The notes under the pieces are model-generated. The model was given only the letters and a program-made list of their open reading frames with translations. It was not told the origin of the DNA and did not search any database. This document shows, piece by piece, positions 9,892 through 21,569 of a stretch of DNA of 64,000 nt. This stretch comes from Orientallactaga sibirica (Eukaryota; Chordata; Mammalia; Rodentia; Dipodidae): assembly GCA_036365145.1 (NCBI GenBank), contig JAEOAD010000040.1, positions 15,537,501 to 15,601,500 of the forward strand. Direction: 5' to 3'. Each line of letters starts with the position of its first letter. The first letter of the stretch is position 1. The position numbers and the translations under genes are program-made.

Positions 9892-11856
9892 AAGCCATTG
9901 GGATTCACGTATCACATCGCAACTTCGGATCCTACAAATGTCCAGCCATGCTCTGATGAAATCCTTGAACTTTTCATCAGCATCTCTCTCTGTACCTAAG
10001 CCATGATGCTCAGATGAGAAGCCTGAACATGAGCTGAACTCTCCTGTGTGTGTGTGTGGCCGGGGGGTTGGAGGCAGAGGGATGGGGATGACGAGCTGTA
10101 GAGCACATTCCCAGTGAGGAAGAGAACCCTCTGCAAAGAAGCTGATACTGTGTGCTGAAGAATTAACATGGGGATGAGTGGTTCCTCTTATCTACAGGTA
10201 GTTTATGATCTGTCCCTCCAAACAGTGATGTTGCCTTAAGTCTGTCTTTAATAAGTCTGTGCTTCAAAGATCTTTAATGAAGGTAGCAAAGTTCTTAATC
10301 ATTTCTACAGTGGAACTTGAGCGGGCGTGGTGGCTTCAAAGATAAACTGAGCTGAAGCTGAAGGTAGCAGAGTTCTTAATCATTTACAATCTCTTCTTGA
10401 TTAAGATTTAGTAACTTGAAAATTTTGACCTATGCTCAATAGCATATGGAGAAAAGAATACATATGTTACTAGAATGGATTTTGTAATGCATATTCATGA
10501 TAACATATATTAGATCAGATCTAAAGAGTTTGATTGATAATAGTAAATTTCTTCTTTACATAGTTGGTCTAAGCATTGACTAAAAGAAAGAAAATTCCAA
10601 AGGTATAAGCTAATCTGGTGGCAGTAGATCTGAGGGGAGAAGAAGGAGGAGGATCAAGAGAGGAGAAACCCCTACTCCTGTTTACTGTGCTTATGTGTGA
10701 GATAAAATGTGCATTTAAAATTAATCACTAGAGAAATGGAAGTTGTAATTTAGATGTACATTGTTCGTGTGTGGGACTGTAAGTTTGCTAAATTCCACTC
10801 TATCAGTAGTGAGAAGACAATACATAAAGCTCCCCCAAGGTGATTTGCAGAAATGGTAAAACACATTACTTCCTGGTGCAGAGGTCCAAGCAGCCAGAGC
10901 CAATCATCACCCACCAGTGGTTTCCTCTGGGAGGCAAAGGTGGACCTTAGAAGGATGAGGTGAGGTGCTGCTGGTTTTCTCTGTGAAGCGCTCACTGCTA
11001 TTTGAATCCAAGATTAGCTTAAAACACCTACAATAGACATAGAAGCATAATCAAGGTTCTACATTTTATAAGAAGAAAACTTATCCTGTCATATCCAGTT
11101 TTAAAGCAGAGCTCCAAGAAAGCAAGTCGAATGCAGCACTTCCTGGTTTTGTTGAGCCTCAGAAGCTCTCTTTGTTGGCAAGGTGAAGGTTTCTAAAAAA
11201 AGACATCTTTTATAATCCACTTGTTAATTAGGCCAGAGTTTCTGATGACTAAATAAACCTGACCGATGACCTGAGGACCACGTTGATTAATTTAAAATCC
11301 CAAACTACTGAGCTCCACAGATTTAAATGATGGATGTAGTGACATAATGCCTCAAGGACTTCTTAGATTATTTTTGTCTTTTCACTACTGTTGCAAGAAC
11401 GTGCTTGTGCTCTGTAGGTCTGCTTCTCTGTTCTGATAATCAGAACAGCCTTGACTGTCTGGAATCTTAAAGCTGGTTAACCACTTAATGAAATCCTGGT
11501 AAGCTCTCTTTGGAAGGAGTGGTAACCCTAGCCTCACATACATTTTAACATCAGCATTTGTCTTAGTTTCCTTTGCAGGCTTATTTTTGCTCATTTCTTA
11601 CATTATCATTCCTAGATAGGCTTTTTTTGGTCATGTACATTTTCCCTGAAAATCTATTTGGCTGAACTTACATGACCTTAAACTTATCTTTACTTCTCAG
11701 GAAATTTAGTCACTTCCCAGTTTAGCACTCTGACAAGTTAGATATTATTTATGCTTATAATGTTTGTTTCTTAAAAAGGAGATCATTTTAATATGTTTTT
11801 TTTAATATTTCCTGGATTTGTAATCTTGGAATTTTTTTTTTTTTTTTTGGTCCTAG
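9892..11856. other. Mostly unique intron sequence
   Basis: About 2 kb without a recognised mobile element. It contains a short GTGTGTGTGTGTGG run near 10049 and the local duplication listed separately at 10262-10388. Open frames here show no family resemblance. Confidence 0.45.
10262..10388. repeat. Imperfect local duplication
   Basis: The segment CTTCAAAGAT through GTAGCAAAGTTCTTAATC recurs 72 bp downstream as CTTCAAAGAT through GTAGCAGAGTTCTTAATC, with a small insertion. A B1-head-like GCGGGCGTGGTGG lies between the copies. Confidence 0.75.
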
Positions 11857-12180
11857 TGTTGCAGTCAGTTCGCATTGCTGGCAGAAAACACCTGACCAAG
11901 AGCAGTTTGTGGGAGAAAAGGTTTATTTTGGCTTACAGACTCAAGGGGAAGCTCCATGATGGTCGGGGAAAACAATGGCATGAGCAGAAGGTGGACATCA
12001 CCTCTTGCCCAACATCAGATGGACACAGCAACAGGAGAGTGTGCGAAACACTGGCATGGGGAAACTGGCTATAAGAATACACTGCCTCTAGGAGGTGTTA
12101 ATTCCCAAATCTCCATCAGCTGGGAACCTAGAATTCAGAACACCTAAGTTTATGGGGGACACCTGAATCAAAGCACCACA
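11857..12180 (-). mobile_element. Solo MaLR-type LTR (family A)
   Basis: On + it runs from TGTTGCAGTCAGTTCGCATT to AATCAAAGCACCACA, so in sense orientation it has TG...CA ends and an AATAAA-type polyadenylation region near its 3' end. The flanks CCTAG/GCTAG fit a 5-bp TSD with one mismatch. A second, longer member lies at 31847. Confidence 0.88.
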
Positions 12181-12240
12181 GCTAGTAAATTGAATAATCA
12201 AACTTTCTCAGTGTACTGCTCTTAAAGATTAATGTATAAG

Positions 12241-12389
12241 CCCGGCGTGGTGGCGCACTCCTTTAATCCCAGCACTTGGGAGGCAGAGGTAGGAGGATCA
12301 CCATGAGTTCAAGGCCACCCTGAGACTAATTCAGGTCAGCCTGGCGAGAGTGAGACTACCTGGAAAAACAAACAAATTAAAAAATATTT
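12241..12389 (+). mobile_element. B1 SINE with TSD
   Basis: CCCGGCGTGGTGGCGCACTC start and an A-rich tail. TSD ATGTATAAG at 12232-12240 and 12390-12398. Confidence 0.93.
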
Positions 12390-12493
12390 ATGTATAAGAT
12401 GCTATTGTTTTATATTTTTATTTTTGTGGTTTGAGTTCAAACCTTTGGTCCTACATAAAACTAGACAAGTCATTTTACCTGAGCCCATCATCA

Positions 12494-12645
12494 TTTTTTT
12501 GTTTTTCATGAGGCATAGTCTCATTCTAGCCCAGCTTGACCTGGAACTCACTCTGTAGTTCCAGACTGGCCTCAAACTCACAGCAATCCTCCTACTTCTG
12601 CCAACCAAGTGCTGGGATTAAAGGCATGCACCACCATGCCCGGCT
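12494..12645 (-). mobile_element. B1 SINE
   Basis: Antisense copy ending CACCATGCCCGGCT, directly abutting the L1 tail at 12646. It lies about 100 bp from the sense B1 at 12241, forming an inverted pair. Confidence 0.9.
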
Positions 12646-14393
12646 TTTTAAACTTTTTTTATTGACAACTTCCATAGTTACAGACAATAAACCATGATAA
12701 TTCCCTCCCCTCTCCCACTTCACAACTCCACTCTCCATCATATCCCCTCCCTCTCTCCATTACTGTCTCTTTTATTTTGGTGTCATAGTCTTTTTCTCCT
12801 ATTATGAGGGTCTTGTGAAGGTATTGCTAGGCACTGCGAGGCCATGGATATTGAGGGCAATTTCTGTCTGAACGATTGCATTGTAAGCAGTCTTTCTCTT
12901 CCTTTGGCTCTTACATTTTTTCTGCCACCTCTTCTGCAGTGGATCCTGAGCCGTGGAAAGTGTGGTAGAGATGTTTCAGTGCTGAGCACTCCTCTGTTAC
13001 TTCTTCTCCGTTGTGGTCATCGCAGTAGTCTCCACTATCTGAAAAGAGAAGCTTCTCTGACCAAAAGTGAGAGTAGCATTAATATATGGGTATGAACATT
13101 AAGAAAAGTGCTTACAGGGCAGTTTGGTGAGCATAATATATTCATTTAGTCAGACAAGAGCTGGCATTGCACTCCTAGGGCTCATGACCTCCCCTGCCAT
13201 AGGCTTTTGATTAGGTTTTCAGAGTGGAGCAGATTTCCAGTCCAATTAGAGAGCAGTTGATTTCTTCCATAACAGACATGCCTCTATTGCACCCATTCGG
13301 TCATTTGGCCTGTCTGGTCAAACTTAAGGCTTGCAGTGTCCACTGATTTCACCACTAATGACTTCTGTGTCCCACAGGGCTGCATGCAGTGCAGCTTTTT
13401 CCAGCTTTTTGTCAGCTGGTCTACATGGTAGAGGTTTTCAGCTCAGCTCCAGCTTGAATTTTCAGTGACCTTGTAGCCCAGGCACATGGAGTCGTCAGCA
13501 ATAAGGTCTACTGTCTATTCCTGGTGGGAAACCAAGAGCCTTGGCAATAGCATGCAATGTTTTAGAGGTATCATGGACCTCCTTGGCCAACAACTCACTG
13601 GAAGGTATCCCAATCCCTGGCAGTGAACATTTTCTAGTAACAGTCTATGGCATCTGGGTGTGCCATTATTCAAAAAAGTAGGTTTCCTTATGGTTTATTC
13701 ACAACATCTTGAATTTTTATTAACCCTTCCCCACCCTTATTTTACTTAGTTTCTTCCCATTACTTCATGTAAGCCATTGCACCCAGTAATCTGTTCATCT
13801 ACTTACAAATATACAATACCCTCCCCTTAAGTCCTCCCCTTTCCTCCCTCCCTTATAGCCCTTTTCTAGCTTACGGGCCTCTGCTACCAAATTTTACCCC
13901 AACTCCCAAGTATAAACATATGTAGCTACGATCCACATATGAGAGAGAACACGTGACGTTTGGCTTTCTGGGCCTCACTTAGTATAATCCTTTCCAGATC
14001 CAAATTTTATTTTTCTGTGCTGCTGAGTAGAACTTCATTGTATAAATGTACCACATCTTCATTATCCATTCATTAGTTAAGGACGTCTAGGCTATTTTCT
14101 AGCTACTGTGAATAGAGCGGCAGTAAACATGGTTGTGCAAGTATCTGTAAGGCAGTGAGAAGATTCCTTAGGTTATATGCCTATGAGTGGTATAGCTGGG
14201 TCATATGGTAAAACTATTTTTAGCTGTCTCAGGAACCTCCACACTGATTTCCACAATGACTGTACCATATTACACTCCCACCAATAGTGTAGAAGGGTTC
14301 CTCTTTTTCTACATCCTCACCAGCATTTATTGTCATTTGTTTTCTTGATGATAGCCATTGTGACAAGAGTAGGATGGAATCTCAAAGTAGTTT

Positions 14394-14616
14394 ATTTTTA
14401 TTATTTTTAGTTTGGAGAGAGAGAGAGAGACAATGGGCATGCCGGGGTTTTCAGCCCTTGAGAAAGAACTTTAGAGGTGTGCACCCCCTTTTGGTGCATG
14501 TGCAACATTACATGCTTGTGTCATTGTGCATCTGGCTATGTGGGACCTAGAGATTTGACCCTGAGTTCTTAGGCTTTGCAGGCAAGTGCCTTAACTGCTA
14601 AGCCATATCTCCAGCC
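14394..14616 (-). mobile_element. Dip-like SINE nested in L1 (long-body type)
   Basis: Exact 13-bp TSD CTCAAAGTAGTTT at 14381-14393 and 14617-14629. The body has the longer GTGCACCCCCTTTTGG and CATTACATGCTTGTGTCATT arrangement seen in a subset of copies. Confidence 0.93.
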
Positions 14617-14740
14617 CTCAAAGTAGTTTTAATTTTCATTTCCCTGATGACTAAGAGTGTAGAACATTTTTAAGATGTTATATGATATCACTATTTCTTC
14701 TTTTAATAATTCTCTATTTAGTTCCATAGCCTATTTTTTT

Positions 14741-14900
14741 AAATTTTTAAAAAATTTTTTTGGTTTTTCGAGGTAGGGTGTCTCTCTGGCCCAGACTGAC
14801 CTGGAATTAACTATGTAGTCATAGTGTAACTCATGGCAATCCTTGTACCTCTGCCTCCCAAGTGCTGGGATTAAAGGCATGCACCACTGCACCCAGCTCT
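14741..14900 (-). mobile_element. B1 nested in L1
   Basis: Contains GTGCTGGGATTAAAGGCATG and lies between copies of ATAGCCTATTTTT (14726 and 14901). It shares its site with the SINE at 14914. Confidence 0.88.
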
Positions 14901-14913
14901 ATAGCCTATTTTT

Positions 14914-15158
14914 AAAATTATTTATTTATTTTTATTTTTATTTATTTATTTGAGAGTGATGGACAGAGAGAGAAAGAGACAAAGAGAGAGAGAGAGAGAG
15001 AATGGGCACACCAGGGCGTCTAGCCACTGCAAACGAATTCCAGATGCATGCGCCCCCTTGTGCATCTGGCTTACATGGATACTGGGGTATCGAGCCTCCA
15101 ACTGGGGTCCTTAGGCTTCACAGGCAAGTGCTTAACCACTAAGCCATCTCTCCAGCCC
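14914..15158 (-). mobile_element. Dip-like SINE nested in L1
   Basis: Long A-rich tail (antisense T-rich), GAGAGA stretch, then AACGAATTCCAGATGCATGC and CTAAGCCATCTCTCCAGCCC. The outer flanks TCCATAGCCTATTTTT/TCCATTGCCTATTTTT match as a TSD that also encloses the B1, so this SINE probably preceded the B1. Confidence 0.9.
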
Positions 15159-15592
15159 TCCATTGCCTATTTTTTAATCGGGCTGTTTGGTTTCTTATAT
15201 TTTTCATTTTTCTGAGTTCTTTTTATAGCCTGAGTATTAATCCTCTGTATAGCTGGCAAACATTTTCTTCCATCATTGCTCTATTCACAGTGTCTTTTGC
15301 TCTACAAAAGCCTTTCAATTTGATGAGGTCCTAGTGGTTAATTAGTAGCTTTATTACCTGAGTAGCTGTGGTTATATTCAGAAAGTCTTTGTCTATGCCA
15401 CTATGTTCAAGGGTTTCCACTACTTTTTCCTCTAGCAGTTCCAGGGTTTCAGGTCTGATATTAAGTTTTTATTTCAGTTTTTCTGTATTTGTTAAAGATT
15501 TTCTTTGTATCCTGATATATGGTATATTTTAGAGAATGTTCTATGTGCTGCTGAGAAGAATGTGTATTCTGCTGAGTTTGGATGGAATTTTT

Positions 15593-15826
15593 TATTAAAG
15601 AATACATTGAAGATTTTTATTCTTATTTTTTTTTTATTAGAGACAGAGATGGGGGGAGAGAGAGAGAGAAGGAGGGAGAATGGGTGTGCCAGGTCCTCGA
15701 GGCACTGCAAACTCCACATGCATGTGCCACCATGTGCATCTGGCTTATGTGGGGCCTGGAGAATTGAGCCTGGGTCCTTAGGCTTCGCAGGCATGTGCCT
15801 TAACTGCTAAGCCATCTCTCCAGCCC
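15593..15826 (-). mobile_element. Dip-like SINE nested in L1 endonuclease
   Basis: TSD TGGATGGAATTTTT (15579-15592) and TGGATGGAATGTTT (15827-15840). Removing it restores contiguous L1 order. Confidence 0.92.
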
Positions 15827-15916
15827 TGGATGGAATGTTTTGTAGATATCTGTTAGGTGCATTTGTTCTATGACCTCATTTAATCCAGATGTCCCTCTGT
15901 TTATTTTTTGCTGGGA

Positions 15917-16272
15917 TGTAGCAGACAGCTTCAGGTTCGCTGAGATGAACTTCCAGACCAGGCACGGTTATGGAGGAAGGGATATTATTTATTGAAGCTT
16001 ACAGATCCAGGGGAAGTTCAAAATGGCAGAAGAAGCTGGCCTGCCTTCACAGGGCCAAGCAGAGAGAGAAAAGCTACCAGCCACACAGCATAGCACACTT
16101 CAGGAACTCCTACTAGGCACACTTTGTATATCTTTACAAATGGAATCTCAAACCCACCACCACTCCTTAAGAACTGTCCAGTGACATTGTCTCTAGCAAG
16201 GTGGCTGCAGATGCAAACTATAAACTAATAAAACACTGAATATATTGGGGGCCATCTATTCAAACTACCACA
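15917..16272 (-). mobile_element. Solo LTR with perfect TSD (family B)
   Basis: A 356-bp element, on + from TGTAGCAGACAGCTTC to AAACTACCACA, flanked by exact 5-bp TSDs TGGGA at 15912-15916 and 16273-16277. It interrupts the L1 endonuclease region. Same family as 22293-22682. MaLR/ERVL-type solo LTR; no internal coding sequence remains. Confidence 0.93.
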
Positions 16273-17755
16273 TGGGATGACCTGTCAATTGATGAGAGTT
16301 GGGTATTGAAGTCACCTACTACAATTGTGCTCATTGTTTTCTATGAACTTAAGTCTAATAGTGTTTGATGAAATTGGGAACACCCATGTTAGGTGCATAT
16401 ATGTTTAGAATTATAATGTCTTCCTGTTGGATTGTTCCTTTAATCAGTATAAAGTGACCTTCTTTATCTTTGTTCACTGATGTTGGTTTGAAGTCTATCC
16501 AGTCAGATATTAGGATAGCAACCCCTGCTAGTTTCCTAGGCCTATTTGCTTGACATACCATTTTACATCCTTTCATCCTAAGACAGTGTTTGTCTTTCAT
16601 GGAGAGGTGAGTTTCTTAGAGGCAACAGCAGGATCCTGCCTTTTAATATAGTCTGTAAGCCTGTGTCTTTTGGTTGGGCATGGAGGCTACTGATATTAAG
16701 AGTTGTTATTGAAAGGTATGTATTTATTCCTGCCATTCTTCTTGTTTTGTAGTGCTTCCTGTTTTCTTTTTACTCTTTTGTATTAATTGTTATTTGAGTT
16801 TGGTTTATATTTTCCCGTTTCCTCATGTATGTGCTTTCCTTTCTATTCAGTGTGGAGGATCCCTTCAAGTGTTTTTTGTAGAGCTGGATTAGTGGTTGTG
16901 TATTCCTTCAACTTTTTTTTGTGTGTGTGGAATATCAATATTTCTCCATCAATTTGGATGGATAGCTTTGCAAGATAAAATAATCTTGGTTGACAGTTGT
17001 TATCTTTCAGAACTTGGAATACATTATTCCAAGCCCTTCTGGTTTTTAAAGTTTGTGTTGAGTAATCTGCTGTGATCCTGATGGGCTTGCCTTTGTAGGT
17101 GGATTGCTTTCAATATATTTTTAACATATTTTCTTTTGTTTGTATGTTTAGTAGTTTAATTATAATATGGTGGGGAGAGGTTCTATCCAGGTTTTGTCTG
17201 TCTGGTGTTCTAAAGGCTTCCTGTATCTGCATTGTTATCTCTTTCCCTATTTGGGGGAAATGTCCTTTATGATTTTGTTGAAAACACCTACTATGCCTGT
17301 GGAGTGAAATTCTTCTCCTTCTACTATACCCTGAATTCTTCTATTTGATCTTTTTTCATAGTGTCCCAAATATCTTGAAATTCCCATTCATACCATTCTA
17401 TTAGTTTGTCTTTCTCTTTGTTGAACTGTATTAGATCTGCCACCTGGTCTTCTAGTTTAGATACTCTGTTCTCTCCTTCATCCATTCTATTGGTGAGACT
17501 TTCTATAGCATTTTTATTTGACTTACTGTATTTTTCATTTCTAATATTTCTTATTGGTTTTTCTTCAGTATTTCTATTTCTTTACTTATGTCTTGTATTG
17601 TCTTCCTTATTGCATTAAGTTGGTTTCCTGTGTTCTCCTTTAGGAGTTTGTTTTCTTATTTGATTCCTTTGATTTCTTCTTTTATTTCTTTGAACATAGT
17701 TATATAATCTTTCTCAGTTATTTCATCTAAATCAGCTAAGAGGTTCCTTTAAATG

Positions 17756-18157
17756 TGCAGAAAGTAATGAGCTACGGCATAGATAAACATACCCTAGAAG
17801 CATTTCTAATAGTTGGACCATACAGGTTGCTAAATCATCCATAATTTATGTTTGCTTTTGTTTTGTTTTGTTTTTCCTTTTCGTGCTGAGCAAGCATGAG
17901 ATTATGTTTTTAGCTTTATCCACTACTGCTTAAGTTTTTCTTTTTTATGCCATTTAACTGTTAAGCATATGGTGTACCTCTGAGTTGTTTTTATGATTTA
18001 GTTGAACTTTACCATCACACAGTTTCCACTGCTTGTATAATCAGTGGGCAGAAGCTCAGCATTCCAGGTCTTTCCTGGGTAGCAAATGCAGACACCATAG
18101 AGGCTCTATTCTGTTACCAGGGGGTATCACAATCTTGCCTTTGGGAAATGATTATTG
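17756..18157. other. Intron sequence of unclear origin
   Basis: AT-rich segment after the L1 5' break. It could hold further diverged L1 but I see no landmark. Confidence 0.4.
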
Positions 18158-18640
18158 TTTTTTTTCTCTTTTCATTTGTTCTTTGACAATTTCATGCATA
18201 TATGTTATAATTTGATCATATATATCTCCCAATTACCCTCTCCATTGAACCCTTCTCCCCCATCACTGAAGAGAACGACTCCCTCTCTCCCACAACCATT
18301 AACTACCAGTAGCTCCTCCGAGATGGGGAGATGGATGGGGACTCATGAGCCTTTCCTCCACTCGACAGAATGGCGATTGGTCCTATCTTGTACAGGTGAC
18401 CACAGCTGCCTTGAATTCTGGAGTGCAGTGGCCCTGTGCCATCCAAGTGACAGAGCTCCTCAGCCTTACTCGCAATTCTCCAGGTCTCGTACTCCCGCAA
18501 GGTTTCCTGAGCCTCGCGGGAAGATGACATAGATGTCCCACAAAGCACCCCGTGCTGGCGCATCACCTACTTTCATCACGTTGACCAGTTATGAGACTCA
18601 CCTTAACTACAGCCCACTGCAAACAGAGTGTTCTTCTGCA
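18158..18640 (-). mobile_element. Lx-like L1 3' end
   Basis: TTGACAATTTCATGCATATA, then CTCCTCCGAGATGGGGAG and GACCACAGCTGCCTTGAATT, which follow the rodent Lx L1 3'UTR as I recall it. A second, better preserved copy is at 51012. Non-coding despite a 125-codon chance frame. Confidence 0.75.
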
Positions 18641-18685
18641 GGTTATTATTTTCTTAGTTATAAAAATGTTAGCATGCAAAATTTA

Positions 18686-18888
18686 ATTTTTATTTATTTA
18701 TATATTTATTAGAAACAGAGAGAGGGAAAGAGAGAGAGGGGGAGGGAGAATGGGCACGCCAGGGCCTCTAGCCACTGCAAATGAACTCCAGTCATGTGCA
18801 CCCGGCTTATGTGGGACCTGGAGAATCAAACCAGGGTCCTTAGGCTTCGCAGGCATGTGCCTTAACCACTAAGCCGTCTCTCCATCCC
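18686..18888 (-). mobile_element. Dip-like SINE with perfect TSD
   Basis: Exact 15-bp TSD AGCATGCAAAATTTA at 18671-18685 and 18889-18903. The body is complete, with a short deletion after CTCCAGTCATGTGCACC. Confidence 0.95.
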
Positions 18889-18903
18889 AGCATGCAAAAT
18901 TTA

Positions 18904-19258
18904 GAAGATGTTATAGCTTTCCAAAGTGAACCATAATTTCATTATCTGGAGATAATGTGAGCATATTGCCATGTTTCCTTTCAGGTCATTTATACACACA
19001 ATTTCTTATAGTTTTAATGAACATGGATCCATCTAATAATGCTGTTCTATAAGATTTTTATATTCATGGCATTGTTCGTCTACCTTATGATCACAGCATT
19101 CATAGCTTTGTATAATTTAAAATTCTTCTATTGGTTCAATAGATTATGTCCAGATTTTTATTCTTATAAACAAAGCTAAAGTTTATATCTTTGTACATAT
19201 TGGTGACTTATTTCTTTGGCACAAATGCTTATTTTTCTTAGTTTAAAAGGTATGGACA
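18904..19258. other. Unique intron sequence
   Basis: AT-rich with no repeat recognised. Confidence 0.45.
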
Positions 19259-19411
19259 GGGGCTGGAGAGATGGCTCAGTGGTTGAGGTGCTTGCTTGCA
19301 GAGCCCAATGACCAGGGTTCACTTCCCCAATACCCATGTAAGTCAGATACACAAAGTGGCATATGCATCTGGAGTTTATCTGCAATGGCTAGAGGTCTGC
19401 CACATTCATGT

Positions 19412-19495
<84 letters not shown>

Positions 19496-19525
19496 TTTGC
19501 TTACAAATAAGTAAAATATATTTAA
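19259..19525 (+). mobile_element. Dip-like SINE with expanded microsatellite
   Basis: Complete head GGGCTGGAGAGATGGCTCAG. The CT-rich stretch before the tail has expanded into (CT)n(AT)n, followed by CTTACAAATAAGTAAAAT. Confidence 0.92.
19412..19492. repeat. (CT)n(AT)n compound microsatellite
   Basis: About 15 CT units are followed by about 24 AT units inside the SINE. The AT part can form a cruciform and is probably unstable in length. Confidence 0.92.
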
Positions 19526-19796
19526 AAGTTATGTATACTTTAAGACTTTTGATGATTATTGGATAACTCATCAGAAATCTGCCAACTTAAGCTGTATACA
19601 AAGTTTGAGAAGCATGCCTGTAGCTTTATGCCATCATGAGTTTTTTTATTATTTAATGATAAAAAATTAAACCAAACTAAAACAAAAATCTTTAGCTAAT
19701 GCCCTCTAATTACCTAAATAAAGTGGATGATGTTTATTTTTCCAATTATATATATCATTATTTTTTGAGATGCTAAATTCTGCTTACCTTTTGCCC

Positions 19797-19967
19797 TTTT
19801 TTTTTTGTTCTCTCTCTCTCTCTTTTTTTTCGAGGTAGGGTCTCATTCTAGCTCAGGCTGACCTAGATTTCAGTATGTAGTCTCAGGGTGGCCTTGAACT
19901 CATGGCAATCCTCCTACCTCTGCCTCCCCAGTGCTGGCATTAAAGGCTTGTGCCACCACGCCCGGCT
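19797..19967 (-). mobile_element. B1 SINE
   Basis: T-run interrupted by a CT tract, TTCGAGGTAGGGTCTC, ending CACCACGCCCGGCT. Little diverged. Confidence 0.93.
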
Positions 19968-20194
19968 TCTTGTTTTTTTCTTTTTTGGACTTTTTATCTT
20001 AATTTATAAAAGCTGTTCATACATTTAGAATAGTAATCTTTCATGTTTTTCATTTGATGTTTAACAATTGGTATTTTTAGAGCATAGGTGTTATTTTTAT
20101 CAGTCAAATCTATTTCTTCCTTCCTTTGCTTGTTTTTCAAATTTTATGAAGGCTTTATGTCAGACATGATCTCCTTCATTTCACCCTGTATGTG

Positions 20195-20300
20195 GATAAT
20201 TTTGTTGTCTCCCTCACTGTACAGATGAGGAAACTGCCTCTAACATCAAGAGTATGGGATTGAATTCCTGCAGCCTGACTGTAAGCTGGCTCTTTTGACC
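20195..20300 (-). mobile_element. MIR fragment
   Basis: CAGATGAGGAAACTG is a MIR hallmark in antisense, followed by a diverged GGGATTGAATTCCTGCAGCC. Ancient mammalian tRNA-SINE. Confidence 0.65.
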
Positions 20301-20874
20301 ATTTATCTGGTGCCTTTCTTGCTTCACTTTGCCCGAGGTGTCTGTTTTAAGCCTTCTACCTCTCCTGATTATTGAAACAGTCACCTGCTCTTTTTTTTTT
20401 TTTTAGCATAATTATGATTGAAGGCTTACCCCATATTTAAATGCTTATCCCATCATTTCTGGGATCTCCTTTGTTTTATTATCTGCAAACACAGAGAATA
20501 ATAGCTTGTTGCTTTCTTATTCACAATTCTTTCTTTGTTTTTAAAGCTGTTGCTAAATTCCTATCCTCTTTTCCCCATATTAAGACTGCTGTTAGTTTAA
20601 CAAACATTTCCTTGGCTTGCTCTGTGTGGAATATTCTCAGCAAGGCAATATAGAGATGCAAAAATGAGTATGGCAGAAACGTTCAGTCTTCCCAGAGACA
20701 GGTGACGTAATGGAAAGAGAAACATGTGAAAAAGACTTCAGAGTGACATGATAAGGGCTGTAGAGTGGGGGAGGAGAGAGCGCGCGGAGAGAACCACGTG
20801 AGCTGATGGGTGGGAGCAGTTAAGGAAGAACTTGGGAAGAAGTGAAATCTAAAGCCAGTCCTTGAAGGATGGGA

Positions 20875-20990
20875 AGACTGAGACTGCAAAATGGGGACAA
20901 TAGACTGTCTTACAAGGCTGTGTCAGGAGCAAATGAACTCAGTACAGAAGAATGTGTAGAACATGACTGGCATGCAGTCAAGGGAGAGGC
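20875..20990 (+). mobile_element. MIR fragment, 3' half
   Basis: Shows GCAAAATGGGGACAATAGAC and GACTGGCATGCAGTCAAGG at the spacing expected for the MIR core-to-tail region. Confidence 0.55.
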
Positions 20991-21308
20991 TAAAAGAAAC
21001 ATTGTTCTCAGATCGTGTCTAGAACAAGATCTTGAACAGTGCTGATTGTGGAGCAAGTCCCGCCCTGCTGATGTACTTGCCCGTCATTCTCTCTCTCAGT
21101 CTTTTGTGGGTGCTCCTGGTTTTCTGCCTTGCTTTCACAAAACTATCCATGTTGTGTTTGAAGGAGGTCAGGACACTACTGAAGGGAAATAAATTTAATG
21201 AAGTTGGAGCCAGTTTTATTGAATTTTACATATCTTGCTTTTATTTTGAAAATTGTTCATTTGTTACAAATTAACCTTAGAAAAAGTTTAATTAAGAAAG
21301 TCTGTCAG

Positions 21309-21569
21309 GGGCTGGAGAGATGGCTTACTGGTTAAGGTGTGTGCCTCCTAAGCCTAAGAACGCTGGTTCCAATCTCCAGCGGTTCCAATCTCCAGGTCCC
21401 ACGTTTAGCCAGATGCAAAGTGACACAAAGGCGCAATGCCATACTTGACCACAAGGAGTCACATGCATCTGGATTTCGTTCGCAGCAGCTGAGACGCTGC
21501 TGGTGCGCCCATCTCTATCTGCCTTCCTCTCCCTTTCTCTCTGTCTCTCTCTGTGTCTCTCTCCAAAAA
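21309..21569 (+). mobile_element. Dip-like SINE, duplicated-head subfamily
   Basis: Perfect 15-bp TSD AAGAAAGTCTGTCAG at 21294-21308 and 21570-21584. The box-B region is tandemly duplicated (GGTTCCAATCTCCAGC then GGTTCCAATCTCCAGG), and the body carries an extra GACACAAAGGCGCAATGCCA segment. The copy at 58792-59060 shares both features. Confidence 0.95.

Larger units (their letters stand above)
12646..17755 (-). mobile_element. L1 element with RT region missing
   Basis: Reading + left to right gives L1 in reverse. The 3'UTR (12646 to about 13690) is followed by the ORF2 C-terminal region (about 13700-15480; AACCTCCACACTGATTTCCA is a hallmark). The ORF2 endonuclease region follows (about 15490-16700; minus-strand peptides such as AGVAILISDWIDFKPT and IQQEDIIILNIYAPN), then the ORF1/5' region (about 16750-17755). 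The roughly 2-2.5 kb between endonuclease and C-terminus, which should carry the reverse transcriptase, is absent at about 15480. Frames are broken by stops. Five younger elements lie inside. Defective. Confidence 0.85.
19968..21293. other. Intron sequence with ancient MIR fragments
   Basis: Mainly unique sequence. The two MIR remnants listed separately are the only repeats I can place. Confidence 0.45.

Noticed and set aside
16355..16600. Minus-strand ORF with L1 endonuclease similarity as a functional gene
   Set aside because: It is a short surviving piece of a defective L1 flanked by stops and insertions; annotated as L1.
18155..18532. 125-codon ORF
   Set aside because: It overlaps an Lx-like L1 3'UTR, which is non-coding.
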